Part shown: in pieces, positions 33,040-43,866 of the stretch
Position numbering within the stretch: the first letter of the stretch is position 1
How the letters are laid out: each line of letters starts with the position of its first letter
NCBI GenBank assembly: GCA_000622025.1
Contig: JHWU01000007.1
Span: 145,049-209,048 of the forward strand
Direction: 5' to 3'
Origin: Lachnospiraceae bacterium AD3010
GTDB lineage: Bacteria; Bacillota; Clostridia; Lachnospirales; Lachnospiraceae
DNA: 64,000 nt
The notes under the pieces: generated by a model
Database searches by the model: none
What the model was told of the DNA's origin: nothing
The model's input: only the letters and a program-made list of their open reading frames with translations
Made by a program: the position numbers and the translations under genes

Positions 33040-34176
33040 TCAGTTCTCGCTGAAATCGCGGTCGATCGCCGCCTGAATGTCGAAACCGGGAAAGGCCTCC
33101 CGGACTCCTGATATGACCTCATCAAAGACCTTATGATGATCCGGAGCGTCAAAGCTTATCACAACGTCAAAGCGTATGCTCTTCTCCTTTTCATCATAGT
33201 AAAAGCCATGGATCTGCCGCACATACTGTTTTGAAAGAACGATACCGCTCACGGTCTCCCTCACCCTGACAGCCTCCGGATTCTTTGTGTTCAGTGAATA
33301 AACACCGATTGCCGTCAGATAGACCTCATGCTCTTTCATCACCTTGTCTGTGATATCCCTGATAAGCTTATCCAGCTCAAAGGCAGAAAGCGTATCCGGT
33401 ATTTCTATATGAAGTGATCCGTTAAACATATCGGGTCCGTAATTATGAAGAACAAGGTCATAGGCTCCGGAAACCTGAGGAAAGCTCATAACCGTAGCCT
33501 TTATATCCCTTGCCATTTCGGGATCCACGCTCTCTCCGAGGACCTTAGACAGGGTCTCCTTAAGCATATCCACGCCTGCCTTTATTATGATAACCGCAAT
33601 ACCGGCGCCCAGATATGCCTCCACGGAAATATGCGTAAAAACATATAAAATAGCTGCCACAAGAGTAGAGGCGGAGATCACCGCATCCATAAGGGCATCA
33701 TTCCCCGAGTTCTGCAGAGAGACCGAATTCACCCTTATCCCGACGCTTTTTACATACCTTCCGAGCACCACCTTTACAATAACAGCAACCAGGACCACTA
33801 TGAAGGTGATCCGGCTGTAATCCGGTGTTACGGGTTCAATTATCTTCTTTACGGATTCGATAAGAGCCGTGATCCCGGCATAGATCACCAGCATTGAAAT
33901 AAGAAGGGCGCTCAGGTACTCTGCCCTGCCATGCCCGAAGGGATGCTGCTTATCCGGCTCCTTACCCGCGAGATATGTTCCCACTATGGTTATTATGGAG
34001 CTGGCGGCATCGGATAGATTGTTCAGAGCATCCATCTCAATAGCAACAGACCTTGAAAGAAATCCCACAAAGGCCTTGAAGGCCGCAAGGAAGATATTTG
34101 CGGCTATACCGATGATACTGGTAAATATTATGGTTGTATTTCTGCTTTGAAGCTTGTTTACTTCGGTGTTTTCCAT
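33040..34176 (-). CDS. Cation diffusion facilitator transporter
   Basis: A 378-residue CDF metal exporter with six membrane helices in the first 210 residues and a cytoplasmic metal-binding domain after. TM2 holds DALNNLSDAAS, the loop after TM3 has the conserved HPFGHGRAEYLSA, and TM5 has NDALMDAVISAS. The DxxxD arrangement in TM5 (no histidine) points to manganese or iron rather than zinc. The C-terminal region contains two ferredoxin-like parts (GAYDLVLHNYGPDMFNGSLH), longer than in the shortest members. The gene faces the RND operon in the same direction with a 264-bp gap, so expression is separate. Confidence 0.92.
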   Translation of the reverse strand: MENTEVNKLQSRNTTIIFTSIIGIAANIFLAAFKAFVGFLSRSVAIEMDALNNLSDAASSIITIVGTYLAGKEPDKQHPFGHGRAEYLSALLISMLVIYAGITALIESVKKIIEPVTPDYSRITFIVVLVAVIVKVVLGRYVKSVGIRVNSVSLQNSGNDALMDAVISASTLVAAILYVFTHISVEAYLGAGIAVIIIKAGVDMLKETLSKVLGESVDPEMARDIKATVMSFPQVSGAYDLVLHNYGPDMFNGSLHIEIPDTLSAFELDKLIRDITDKVMKEHEVYLTAIGVYSLNTKNPEAVRVRETVSGIVLSKQYVRQIHGFYYDEKEKSIRFDVVISFDAPDHHKVFDEVISGVREAFPGFDIQAAIDRDFSEN

Positions 34177-34263
34177 AATTTCCCGCTTAACCTGAGATCA
34201 TGTGTCTGACACGGATGTAGTCGACAATACCCCGGATGTGGCTGACCTGCCTGAGGTGTAGTC

Positions 34264-34438
34264 AGATCTTCAGACATTAATGTGCGGTCAGATCACGCTC
34301 ACTACCTTTGTTTTGTACCGAAATATTCGGACGCCCCTCCGGTTCAAAAAATGCGTTTTCACCTCGCGCCGCCACGTTTCGGCACAAAACTGCAGTCGTT
34401 CGCTATCGATCTGCCCTGCACATTAAGTCTGAAGATCT
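34264..34438. repeat. 175-bp foldback (inverted-repeat) element
   Basis: Terminal arms AGATCTTCAGACATTAATGTGC (22 nt, split here as AGATCTTCAGAC plus ATTAATGTGC; 34264-34285) and its near-perfect inverse (34418-34438) enclose a second inverted pair, GTTTTGTACCGAAA and TTTCGGCACAAAAC (34310-34323 and 34376-34389), with a CCGAA/TTCGG hairpin inside. The element fills most of the 334-bp CDF-ilvC gap. No coding sequence supported; a dispersed repeat in opposite orientation follows at 34458-34487. Confidence 0.75.
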
Positions 34439-34457
34439 TTTATTACCGGTTAGAAAG

Positions 34458-34487
34458 ATCCTTCGCTAACGCTCAGGATGACAAAAC
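34458..34487. repeat. Dispersed GATCCTTCGC-type repeat, inverted relative to others
   Basis: GATCCTTCGCTAACGCTCAG plus GATGAC on the plus strand. Other copies in the window read GTCATCCTGAGCG... on the plus strand, so this one is the single flipped copy I found. It lies about 25 bp beyond the ilvC stop. Confidence 0.8.
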
Positions 34488-34510
34488 GTCTCGGAGTGAA
34501 ATATCTATTC

Positions 34511-35560
<1,050 letters not shown>

Positions 35561-35580
35561 TTAAAAATTAATGTGTTTCC

Positions 35581-36105
35581 TTAGATGTCATTTTCCTCCA
35601 GCCATATCACTCCTTCTGTGCCGCGCTGCAGTCCGGCTATGCCGGTGCGGGCGATCTCCAGTATCCTGAAGTCGGAAAGAAGATCTATAAAGGCATTTAT
35701 CTTTGACTGGTTTCCCGTGATCTCCGCGATAAGGGAATCCGGCGCAACATCTATAACCTTCGCCCTGAAGACATCGGCAAGGGCGATTATACCCTGTCTT
35801 GACTTTGCATCTGCCTCTATCTTTATCATACAGAGCTCCCGGTATACGGAATTGCCGGGCTCAAGCACCCGGATATCCCTTACATCGACAAGCTTCTCAA
35901 GCTGCTTTTCGATCTGCTCAAGGATCTCATCATCTCCGTCGGTCACTATGGTTATCCTTGTAAACCTCGGATCTGCAGTAACCCCTGCGGTTATGCTCTC
36001 AATATTGTATCCCCGTCTCGCAAAGAGCCCGGCAATACGGCTCAAAACTCCCGAGGTGTTGTCAACCAGCAGCTGAAATACTTTTTTCTGCATATTACTG
36101 TTCAT
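35581..36105 (-). CDS. ilvN: Acetolactate synthase small (regulatory) subunit
   Basis: A 174-residue ACT-domain protein that gives valine feedback control to acetolactate synthase. The first ACT domain reads VFQLLVDNTSGVLSRIAGLF, then ARRGYNIESITAGVT; the second begins REICMIKIEA-like (RELCMIKIEADAKSRQGII) and ends DFRILEIARTGIAGLQRG. It is the first gene of ilvNC here, without ilvB beside it. The ATG at 36105 has only a distant GGAAAG; a start 4 codons later is possible. Upstream lies a dispersed repeat and a TIR element. Confidence 0.94.
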   Translation of the reverse strand: MNSNMQKKVFQLLVDNTSGVLSRIAGLFARRGYNIESITAGVTADPRFTRITIVTDGDDEILEQIEKQLEKLVDVRDIRVLEPGNSVYRELCMIKIEADAKSRQGIIALADVFRAKVIDVAPDSLIAEITGNQSKINAFIDLLSDFRILEIARTGIAGLQRGTEGVIWLEENDI

Positions 36106-36188
36106 ATAAAATACAACGCTTTCCTGAAACCAATATCGCTATCGCTCTATAAGATGTCGCTTTGCCATCACTTCCCCGTCCCGGTTGA

Positions 36189-36268
36189 ATATCATCCCAA
36201 GCGCCTGTCCCAATGTCATCCCGAGCGCCTGTCCCAATGTCATCCCGAGCGCAGCGAGGGATCTTACA
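36189..36268. repeat. Dispersed repeat, tandem half units
   Basis: ATCATCCCAAGCGCCTGTCC, then two variants of ATGTCATCCCGAGCGC, then the full GTCATCCCGAGCGCAGCGAG plus GGATCTTA end. The 24-bp half unit is duplicated; the full copy lies furthest right. Confidence 0.8.
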
Positions 36269-36391
36269 TTCCCAAAAGTATACCACCAGTTCCCGCTCTT
36301 TGCCACACTTTTAATGATACAAATGCCAAAAGTACTGAATCACTGTTTTGATACAACGAATTGCTCCGTTGCTTTCAGCAACTCTCGCAAT

Positions 36392-36456
36392 AACGGGGCA
36401 TTGCCGCGCATGGCGCGTCAAAACATGCCCGAAAAACGTCCACTGGACGTTTTTCC
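36392..36456. repeat. 63-bp three-hairpin element, third copy (nested in copy A)
   Basis: Outer stem GGGCAT/ATGCCC, inner stem with one mismatch, third hairpin AAAAACGTCC/GGACGTTTTT. Relative to 6892-6954 the outer C-G pair is replaced by T-A and the last hairpin by a G-C pair, both preserving pairing. Copy B has only TC at this point. Confidence 0.9.
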
Positions 36457-36577
36457 TACAAAACTCGCAATCCGCTAATTTATACTCAGTAACGTAAATA
36501 ACTGCCAGTATCAAAACGGTATAACGAGCAAACGCAGTTAATTGCGTTTGCGAGTATACAACGTAAATTGCTACTTG

Positions 36578-36642
36578 CGACGGGGCACTGATGCGCTCAG
36601 CGCATCAAAGCGTGCCCGAAAAATGTCCACTGGACATTTTTC
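36578..36642. repeat. 63-bp three-hairpin element, fourth copy (nested in copy A)
   Basis: Outer stem GGGCAC/GTGCCC, inner stem GATGCGC/GCGCATC, third hairpin AAAAATGTCC/GGACATTTTT. Inner and third stems show compensatory pair changes against the other copies. Copy B has only TC at this point. Confidence 0.9.
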
Positions 36643-36724
36643 CGTGTTGTTTGACGCCCAAAGTCAAATGGCTTTTTGAACAAGTTCAAACGCCATTTAG
36701 ACTTTTGGCGTTTGTATCATCATT

Positions 36725-38185
36725 TTAATAAAACAGCGTAAAACCGTATCTTCCGTCAGGCTTCATATTGGCTCTGTACATCATGCAGCTAACGATATCC
36801 ACTGCATATGCTGTGCCCGTTTCAGTAAGTACCCCGTTTTCATCCTCCAGGAACTCATCTATTATATAGTAGATCCTGCTGCCTTCCTTGGCGGCGCGGG
36901 TGCAGAGATACTTATAATGTCCCTTTACTCCGGCCTTATTCCCGTAGATATCTATAAGATTCCCTGTGGCCACAAGAGAGGCTGCCACATAATTCGTGGC
37001 ATCGGCGGAAGAACAAACTCCCTTTACATTGAGGTTATATTCCTTCTCTATAATATTTCCCGATACGCCTTTTGCGGAAACCGCCCTGACCTTAAGGGTC
37101 TTCTGTCCGAGAGGCATCGGGATAATATGCTCATAAAGCGAAGATTCCTCAGTGGGATCACTGCCATCAAGGGTATAGTAGACACTTGAAGCATCATTCT
37201 CCGGCATCTTAATACTTATGTACTTCGGCTGGGAGAAATTGCCGGAATCGGGGTCAACCTCAGGATCCGGCGGAAGAACGAATTTCACGGAGTATTTCAT
37301 GCTGACCTCGGGGCTCTTCATATCATAGCCGTTAATGCAGACCGCCGTAACCACCGTGTCTCCTTCTCCTATATGAAGAGGCTCCATATAGAGCTCAGAT
37401 GATGAGTCCGGACTGCTGCCGTCAAGGGTATAGTAGATATCCCCGTCAAATTCGGAAGACAGAGAAAGGTCAAATTCCTCATCATAGCTTCCCGCAGCAA
37501 CGTCAAAATCCGGGGGAACTGTCATATACCCCTTGAACCTTGAATAAACGCTGTCATCCACCGCTCCCGCGATAAGCTTATTGATATCGTCATATTTTCC
37601 CTGGTCCTTATAGATATTGATAAGCTGCTCATAAGCCAGATAGTTCTCGGGATCAAGGACTATGATACCCCGGAGCACCGACTCGGCGTCATCGCTTCTC
37701 CCGCTTTTATTTAAGGAGTCCGCAAGAGATATCTGATCATTTATCTCTATAAGGGTATCGTCCTCCTTTGCCCTTATAAGAGCCTTCTCAAAGCCCTCCA
37801 CCGCATTTTCGTAATCGCCCTCTTCATATGCCTTTCTCGCATCCTCCAGGATATGTGAAAGACTGTTGCTTCCGGAACGCAGCACGAAAACAGCCACCAA
37901 TACCAGTATGACAAGGAGGATCGCAAAGGAGGTTATGGCTGCGGCCCGGTGAAACATGCTGACCTCTCCCCTTATGGCGGGAAGGCGCACGGTATCATCG
38001 CTTAAACGTCTGTTGCCTTCAGAATCAATAAGCTTATCCAGGGCTTCCTTTACCTCGTCCGAGGATACCACTATGCCCTCATCTATATTCACATCAAAAT
38101 CGGGAACCATCTGGACTGCTCTGCCGCATTCCGGACAGAACATCATCCCTGACGGTATCTCGTTTCCGCATTTATCGCACTTCAT
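36725..38185 (-). CDS. Zinc-ribbon, TPR and chitobiase-C-terminal-like surface protein
   Basis: A 486-residue protein. An N-terminal zinc ribbon (C3, C6, C17, C20: CDKCGNEIP and FCPECG) lies in the cytoplasm. One membrane helix at 81-103 (AAAITSFAILLVILVLVAVF) follows, then TPR-like helices at about 110-210 (YEEGDYENAVEGFEKAL, LDPENYLAYEQLINIY). Two domains like the chitobiase/hexosaminidase C-terminal module follow (IYYTLDGSSPDSSSELY and VYYTLDGSDPTEESSLYEH). These probably face outside. The architecture is frequent in Lachnospiraceae and of unknown function. It starts 29 bp after folD and is probably co-transcribed. Confidence 0.87.
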   Translation of the reverse strand: MKCDKCGNEIPSGMMFCPECGRAVQMVPDFDVNIDEGIVVSSDEVKEALDKLIDSEGNRRLSDDTVRLPAIRGEVSMFHRAAAITSFAILLVILVLVAVFVLRSGSNSLSHILEDARKAYEEGDYENAVEGFEKALIRAKEDDTLIEINDQISLADSLNKSGRSDDAESVLRGIIVLDPENYLAYEQLINIYKDQGKYDDINKLIAGAVDDSVYSRFKGYMTVPPDFDVAAGSYDEEFDLSLSSEFDGDIYYTLDGSSPDSSSELYMEPLHIGEGDTVVTAVCINGYDMKSPEVSMKYSVKFVLPPDPEVDPDSGNFSQPKYISIKMPENDASSVYYTLDGSDPTEESSLYEHIIPMPLGQKTLKVRAVSAKGVSGNIIEKEYNLNVKGVCSSADATNYVAASLVATGNLIDIYGNKAGVKGHYKYLCTRAAKEGSRIYYIIDEFLEDENGVLTETGTAYAVDIVSCMMYRANMKPDGRYGFTLFY

Positions 38186-38214
38186 TTAAAAAATGATAAC
38201 CCTCTGATCAGAAC

Positions 38215-39078
38215 TCAACTGTTTTGCATATCAAACGCAGAGAGCGTATTCTTCATAAGCATGGCTATGGTCATCGGCCCCACGCCTCCCGGAACCGGTG
38301 TTATAAGGGATGCCTTTTCAAAAACCGAATCAAAATCCACATCCCCGCAGAGCTTTCTTCCACCGTTCTTCTCCGGATCAAGGCGGTGGATACCGACATC
38401 TATGATCACTGCGCCCTTCTTAACATAGCTTTCATCTATCATCCGGGGCTTACCCACTGCAGCGACCAGAATGTCAGCTTTTCCCGTGATCTCCTTAATA
38501 TCTCTTGTCCTGGTATGAGTAACCGTCACCGTACCGTTTTCCCGGAGTAAAAGCATTGCCATCGGCTTACCCACGATATTACTCCTCCCCATAACCACGC
38601 AGTTTTTACCGCTTATCTCCACATCATAGCTATGGAGAAGCTCTATTATCCCTGCGGGTGTACAGGACACGAAGCCGGTCTTTCCTATGGAAAGTGCGCC
38701 AACGGACTGTGTTGAGAAGCCGTCCACATCCTTAAGGGGGCTTATGGCTTCTATAACCTTATCCGGATCGATATGCTCAGGGACCGGAAGCTGTACCAGT
38801 ATACCGTTTATCTCCTTATCCTTATTCAGCCTGTCAATAAGGGAAAGAAGCTCCTCTTCCGTGGTTTCAAAGGGAAGCTCATAGCTCTTTGACTCTATGC
38901 CGCAGAACTCGCAGGCCTTCTTTTTATTATTGACATATACCGTTGATGCGGGATCATCTCCCACAAGGATAACTGCCAGTGTCGGCCTTATGCCCCGTTC
39001 CACGATCTCATGTTTTATTTCTTCCTTTACTCTGCCGGCAACTGCCTTGCCGTCTATTATCTTATCCTTAACTTCCAT
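38215..39078 (-). CDS. folD: Methylenetetrahydrofolate dehydrogenase / cyclohydrolase
   Basis: A 287-residue bifunctional FolD interconverting 5,10-methylene-, methenyl- and 10-formyl-tetrahydrofolate. The catalytic lysine motif is YVNNKKKACEFCGI, followed by ILVQLPVPEHID and the Rossmann segment GRSNIVGKPMAMLLL. The end has PVPGGVGPMTIAML. An upstream TTG would add three codons, but AGGAG lies at proper spacing from the ATG at 39078. It follows fhs by 59 bp, linking it to one-carbon metabolism. Confidence 0.96.
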   Translation of the reverse strand: MEVKDKIIDGKAVAGRVKEEIKHEIVERGIRPTLAVILVGDDPASTVYVNNKKKACEFCGIESKSYELPFETTEEELLSLIDRLNKDKEINGILVQLPVPEHIDPDKVIEAISPLKDVDGFSTQSVGALSIGKTGFVSCTPAGIIELLHSYDVEISGKNCVVMGRSNIVGKPMAMLLLRENGTVTVTHTRTRDIKEITGKADILVAAVGKPRMIDESYVKKGAVIIDVGIHRLDPEKNGGRKLCGDVDFDSVFEKASLITPVPGGVGPMTIAMLMKNTLSAFDMQNS

Positions 39079-39137
39079 CGGATCCAAACTCCTGCCAAAA
39101 AAAGATTCTTCGCCTTGCCAAGAATGACATTTGCCGC

Positions 39138-40808
39138 TCAGAACAGCCCAACTATATTGCCGTCATCATCCACATCAATGTCAAACGCAGCCGGTCTCTT
39201 CGAAAGACCCGGCATTGTCATGATCTCACCCGTAAGTGCCACAACGAATCCTGCCCCTGCGGATACATATACATCCCGGACATTAAGTGTAAAGCCGTCG
39301 GGACGCCCGAGAAGAGACGGATCATCCGACAGGGAATACTGGGTCTTTGCCATACAAACCGGAGTTTTATCAAAGCCAAGGTGTGTCAGCTCCTCAATAC
39401 TCTTCTCTGCCGCCTTTGAATAGGAGACTGCTCCCGCTCCGTATATTTCCCTCGCAACAGTCTCTATCTTTTCACATATCGGCAGCTTTTCGTCATACAG
39501 AGGTTTGAAATCGGACTCTCCGGAGTCTGCAGCCCTTATCACCTTTTCCGCAAGATCGGTGCCGCCTTCTCCGCCTTTAGCCCAAACCTCGGCATAGGAA
39601 TACTCGCAGCCCTTTGAACGGACAAAATCCTCCACATACTTTATCTCGGCCTCGGTATCGCTTACAAAGGAATTGAGAGCCACCACCACCGGAACCCTGT
39701 ATTTCTTCAGGTTCTCAATATGCTTTCCGAGATTCACGATCCCTCTCTTTAAGGCGTCGATATTCTCCTTTGACAGCTCATCCTTCGGAATTCCTCCGTT
39801 ATACTTAAGTGCGCGGACAGTGGCCACCAGGACTACAGCGTCCGGCTTAAGCCCCGCCATACGGCATTTGATATCAAAAAACTTCTCCGCTCCGAGATCC
39901 GCACCGAAGCCTGCCTCGGTAATGCAGTAATCAGCGATCTTCAGGGCTGTTTCAGTTGCACGGATGGAATTACAGCCGTGAGCGATATTGGCAAATGGCC
40001 CGCCATGTACTATGGCCGGTGTATGCTCCAGTGTCTGTATAAGGTTCGGCTTCAGCGCATCCTTTAATAAAGCTGCCATGGACCCCACCGCCTTAATATC
40101 GGCGGCTGTCACGGGCTTTCCGTCAAGATCGTATGCAACTATCATACGTGAAAGCCGTTTCTTCAGATCCTTAATATCCTTTGAGAGACAGAAGACTGCC
40201 ATAACCTCACTCGCAACGGTAATGGTAAAATGATCCTCCCTTGTGAAGCCGTCAGCCTTCGCACCAAGCCCCACGATAACATTCCGAAGCACCCTGTCGT
40301 TTAAGTCAAGACAGCGCTTCAATGCTATCCTCCGTGTATCTATCCTAAGCTCATTACCCTGTTGAATGTGGTTATCGAGAAGGGCACAGCAAAGGTTATT
40401 AGCGGTAGTTATGGCATGGAAATCCCCGGTGAAATGGAGATTCAGCTCATCCATGGGAAGGACCTGGGCCATACCGCCTCCGGCTGCTCCTCCCTTTATC
40501 CCGAAGCAGGGACCTAAGGAGGGTTCACGAAGAGCGATCACGGATTTTTTATTTAACCTTCCGAAAGCCTCACCGAGACCCACGGTAATGGTGGTCTTTC
40601 CTTCCCCGGCAGGGGTAGGGTTTATGGCTGTAACAAGGATAAGCTTTCCCTTTTTATTGTTCTCAACCTTTTTTATGAAGGACTCGGAAAGCTTCGCCTT
40701 GTACTTTCCGTAAGGCTCCAGCTCATCCTCCGCTATGCCGAGCTTTGCTGCAACCTCGCCTATGGGGCTTAAAACTGCTTCCTTTGCAATCTCTATATCA
40801 GTCTTCAT
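39138..40808 (-). CDS. fhs: Formate-tetrahydrofolate ligase
   Basis: A 556-residue enzyme making 10-formyl-tetrahydrofolate from formate and ATP. The P-loop TPAGEGKTT is at 65-73, with GLGEAFGRL after it and the [14 protein letters not shown]-like segment ([18 protein letters not shown]) in the middle. The frame is open to 40853, but [13 protein letters not shown] is the family start and its ATG at 40808 lies within the ftsK 3' end with GAGG upstream, an 11-bp overlap. Together with folD it may serve purine synthesis and a formyl-folate supply, or the acetogenic methyl branch. Confidence 0.97.
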   Translation of the reverse strand: MKTDIEIAKEAVLSPIGEVAAKLGIAEDELEPYGKYKAKLSESFIKKVENNKKGKLILVTAINPTPAGEGKTTITVGLGEAFGRLNKKSVIALREPSLGPCFGIKGGAAGGGMAQVLPMDELNLHFTGDFHAITTANNLCCALLDNHIQQGNELRIDTRRIALKRCLDLNDRVLRNVIVGLGAKADGFTREDHFTITVASEVMAVFCLSKDIKDLKKRLSRMIVAYDLDGKPVTAADIKAVGSMAALLKDALKPNLIQTLEHTPAIVHGGPFANIAHGCNSIRATETALKIADYCITEAGFGADLGAEKFFDIKCRMAGLKPDAVVLVATVRALKYNGGIPKDELSKENIDALKRGIVNLGKHIENLKKYRVPVVVALNSFVSDTEAEIKYVEDFVRSKGCEYSYAEVWAKGGEGGTDLAEKVIRAADSGESDFKPLYDEKLPICEKIETVAREIYGAGAVSYSKAAEKSIEELTHLGFDKTPVCMAKTQYSLSDDPSLLGRPDGFTLNVRDVYVSAGAGFVVALTGEIMTMPGLSKRPAAFDIDVDDDGNIVGLF

Positions 40809-43800
40809 CCTCTGCCTCGCTTTCCTTTGAATCATCTGACAAAAATGCTTCAAATTCTTCCTTTGTCATAAGCACCTGTCTCGGCTTGGTCCCGTCCTCG
40901 CCGCTGACCACTCCTGCCTCCGCAAGCTGGTCCATGATACGTGCCGCCCTGTTGAAACCTATCCTGAACATCCTCTGCAGAACGCCTATGGTGGCCTTTT
41001 TCTTTTCGGTCACAAATCTTCCCGCATCCGCGAAATAGGAATCCCTTCCGTCATCATTGTCCAGAGGGTTTACAGCCTCATCCCCGCTGTCCGTTCCTGA
41101 CTCCGTATTAGCCGCAACGGCCTCTATCTCCGCTGAAATATCCTTTCCCTCATCCTTATGTGAGGCCTCCGCCCTTATAAAATCAGTGACAGCCTGAACC
41201 TCCTCATCGGATACAAAGGCTCCCTGCAGTCTTTCCGGCTTCGGATATTTCTGTGGGTAAAAAAGCATATCCCCGTTTCCAAGCAGCTTTTCCGCACCTG
41301 CCGAATCGAGAATGGTCCTGGAATCCACATTGGAAGAAACCGCAAAAGCTACACGGCTCGGCATATTAGCCTTTATCAGACCCGTAATGACGTCAACGGA
41401 AGGTCTCTGCGTGGCAATAATCAGGTGTATTCCCGCAGCTCTGGCAAGCTGCGCCAGACGGCATATTGATGCCTCCACATCCTTTTTCTGAACCATCATC
41501 AGATCCGCAAGCTCATCAACTATTATAACAATCTGCGGCAGGATCTCATAGGGGCTTCCGTCAATAAGTGTTTCACCGGCTTTATTGAGCTCCGGCACCT
41601 TCTCGTTATATCCCTCCATATTACGGACATGCGCCCTTGCAAAGAGCTGGTATCTCTTCATCATTTCCTGCACGCCCCAGTTCAGGGCTCCGGCAGCCTT
41701 AACGGGGTCAGTGACCACCGGGGTCAATAGATGGGGAATACCGTTATATATGGACAGCTCCACCACCTTGGGATCAATCATTATAAGCTTCACCTCATCG
41801 GGCTTTGCCCTGTATAAAAGGCTCATTATTATGGTATTTATACATACCGACTTTCCGGAACCCGTTGCTCCGGCTATAAGGAGATGGGGCATCTTGTCAA
41901 TATCGTAAACTACTGCTTCACCTCCGATATCCTTTCCGATGGCAATGGTGATCTTCGATCTGGCATTCTTAAAGGCTTCACTTTCAATAAGCTCACGGAG
42001 CATTACCGGGGAATTACTCTTATTCGGGATCTCTATCCCGACTGCCGCCTTTCCGGGTATGGGGGCCTCTATCCTTATATCCCGTGCCGCCAGGTTCATC
42101 TGTATGTCATTTGAAAGATTCAAAATGGTATTTACCTTGACGCCCTGCTCCGGCTGCATCTCGAAGCGGGTCACAGTAGGTCCCTGTATGAAGTTCAGCA
42201 TCCTTACCTTCACGCCGAAGCTTGAAAGTATATTCTGAAGCTTTGCCGCGGTTTCACGTAAGTTTCCCTCGGACTCCCTTGTCCCCGCCTTTCCCTTTTT
42301 CAGAAGATCGACAGGGGGAAGCTCATACGGCTTATCCGGCTCCTCCTCAGCTGTTTCCTCCGGCTCGGGAGGCTCCTCCTCCACGGCTGTTTCCTCAAAA
42401 TCGGGAAGTTCCTCCTCATCCCTGATCTCCGCTATGTCCGGAAGTTCCTCCTCATCAAAGAGCTCTTCAATATCCGGAAGCTCCTCTGCGGACATTTCCT
42501 TAATATACGGAAGCTCCTCCTCTTCCCTTATCTCCTCAGTATCCGGAAGCTCCTCCTCAGACATTTCCTTAATATCCGGTAGCTCTTCTTCAAGCCTTTC
42601 CTCCCTCATTACACGGAAATCGTCCTCTCCCGCCATATCATCATCAAAGGTGATCTCATGCATATCACTGCTCTCAGCCTCATGTGAAAGCATAAGCTCC
42701 TCATAAAACCTGTCCCTCTGCCGGAAAACAGGCTCCGGCTCAGGTATTCTTACAGGCTCCGGACCCGATACTCTGACAGTCTCCGGCTCAGGCATTCCTT
42801 CTGGCACTGACGCACTTACAGGCTCAGGCTCAGGTGTTATAACAGGCTCCGGCTCGGCTTTTTTGTCATAGTCCCTGGGCTTTATCATATGGGCGGGGTC
42901 CATTGCAAAGGGTGAATACCCCTGAGAGACACTCTCCGTAGCAGAGGCCTTCTCTAAAGCCTCCTTCTCATGCTCATAGGAATAAATATCATTCTGAAGA
43001 TAGGAATTCTCTTCCGACCCGGCTTTATTTTCGTCACCCACCGTAAAGAAAACAAAGCCCCGTTCCTTCTTATTCTTTGAGTTTTCTCTAAACTTCTTTC
43101 TTTTTTCCTCTCTTTCCTCGGCTCTTTTCCTTGAACGCTCCTCCCTCTCCTCGGCCCTTATCCTCTCCCTTTCTTCACGGATGGCTTCCCTGTCCTTTTC
43201 CCTTTCACTGTGGCTTTCCTTTGCTCTGTCAACGATCTCGCTTCCCGGGTAGGACAGCATCTTAATTAGGGAATTTCCCGTAATGGCTATAAGGCAGATA
43301 AGGAGTACTATAACCATTATTATCACTGTGGCCGGACGGCCGATATTTTTCTGCAGTGCCTCAAAGAGTCCGCCGGAAAGCATGCCGCCCCCGGAACGGT
43401 TGGACATAGAGTAGTCATAGGTCCCGCTGTAGCCCCCGAGATTATAGTCATCTGTCACGAAGAGCTGCAGGAACATTCCTATATCAAAGAAAAGAACACA
43501 GGCACTGATAAGCTTTATCACTGCCTTAAGGTTTTCCTTATTAACGAGATAAAAACAGACAAAGGCAAAGAGACAGAAGGGAAAGAGATACTCCATCCCT
43601 CCGAAAAGACCGAAAAACAGTGAATTGAATATATCACCGAATCTGAGTGTCAGACCGAAATTACCAAGGATAAGTATGATACAGAATGCCAGCAAAAATA
43701 AAATCCCTATTTCAGTAAACAGAGCTTCAGGGATCTCATTTTCTTCCGCAGGTCTTTTTGCTCCTTTTCTCCGGCTTTGAACGGTCTTTGAACCGCTCTT

Positions 43801-43866
43801 TCTCCGGGAAACCTTCTTTTCCTTTGACCCGCCAGTATTTGATTTTCTGACCTTGCTTCCTGCCAT
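40798..43866 (-). CDS. ftsK: DNA translocase FtsK/SpoIIIE
   Basis: A 1022-residue FtsK/SpoIIIE-type translocase that pumps DNA through the division septum. Four hydrophobic segments lie in the first 195 residues (e.g. [20 protein letters not shown]). A linker of about 300 residues is highly acidic, with degenerate repeats of EEELPDI-type (about 422-509). The motor has Walker [11 protein letters not shown] and RPSVDVITG. The C-terminal gamma winged-helix domain reads [20 protein letters not shown]. Standard order but an unusually repetitive linker. It overlaps uppP by one base (TAATG) and fhs by 11 bp. Confidence 0.96.
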   Translation of the reverse strand: MAGSKVRKSNTGGSKEKKVSRRKSGSKTVQSRRKGAKRPAEENEIPEALFTEIGILFLLAFCIILILGNFGLTLRFGDIFNSLFFGLFGGMEYLFPFCLFAFVCFYLVNKENLKAVIKLISACVLFFDIGMFLQLFVTDDYNLGGYSGTYDYSMSNRSGGGMLSGGLFEALQKNIGRPATVIIMVIVLLICLIAITGNSLIKMLSYPGSEIVDRAKESHSEREKDREAIREERERIRAEEREERSRKRAEEREEKRKKFRENSKNKKERGFVFFTVGDENKAGSEENSYLQNDIYSYEHEKEALEKASATESVSQGYSPFAMDPAHMIKPRDYDKKAEPEPVITPEPEPVSASVPEGMPEPETVRVSGPEPVRIPEPEPVFRQRDRFYEELMLSHEAESSDMHEITFDDDMAGEDDFRVMREERLEEELPDIKEMSEEELPDTEEIREEEELPYIKEMSAEELPDIEELFDEEELPDIAEIRDEEELPDFEETAVEEEPPEPEETAEEEPDKPYELPPVDLLKKGKAGTRESEGNLRETAAKLQNILSSFGVKVRMLNFIQGPTVTRFEMQPEQGVKVNTILNLSNDIQMNLAARDIRIEAPIPGKAAVGIEIPNKSNSPVMLRELIESEAFKNARSKITIAIGKDIGGEAVVYDIDKMPHLLIAGATGSGKSVCINTIIMSLLYRAKPDEVKLIMIDPKVVELSIYNGIPHLLTPVVTDPVKAAGALNWGVQEMMKRYQLFARAHVRNMEGYNEKVPELNKAGETLIDGSPYEILPQIVIIVDELADLMMVQKKDVEASICRLAQLARAAGIHLIIATQRPSVDVITGLIKANMPSRVAFAVSSNVDSRTILDSAGAEKLLGNGDMLFYPQKYPKPERLQGAFVSDEEVQAVTDFIRAEASHKDEGKDISAEIEAVAANTESGTDSGDEAVNPLDNDDGRDSYFADAGRFVTEKKKATIGVLQRMFRIGFNRAARIMDQLAEAGVVSGEDGTKPRQVLMTKEEFEAFLSDDSKESEAEDED

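Larger units (their letters stand above)
36316..36718. mobile_element. MITE-like TIR element, copy A, carrying two nested 63-bp insertions
   Basis: Terminal inverted repeats: left GATACAAATGCCAAAAGT, right ACTTTTGGCGTTTGTATC. The interior has strong self-complementarity (e.g. GCAAACGCAGTTAATTGCGT) and a hairpin-rich right end (AAATGGC/GCCATTT around TTGAAC/GTTCAA). It is 403 bp long. Copy B (50907-51183) is 277 bp, and the 126-bp difference is exactly two inserted elements of net 63 bp. It codes for no protein. Its right end lies 6 bp from the stop of the zinc-ribbon gene. Confidence 0.85.

Noticed and set aside
36311-36514. Minus frame in TIR copy A (and its twin at 50728-51132)
   Set aside because: The conserved frame follows from the shared non-coding element; no start signal and it runs into nested insertions.
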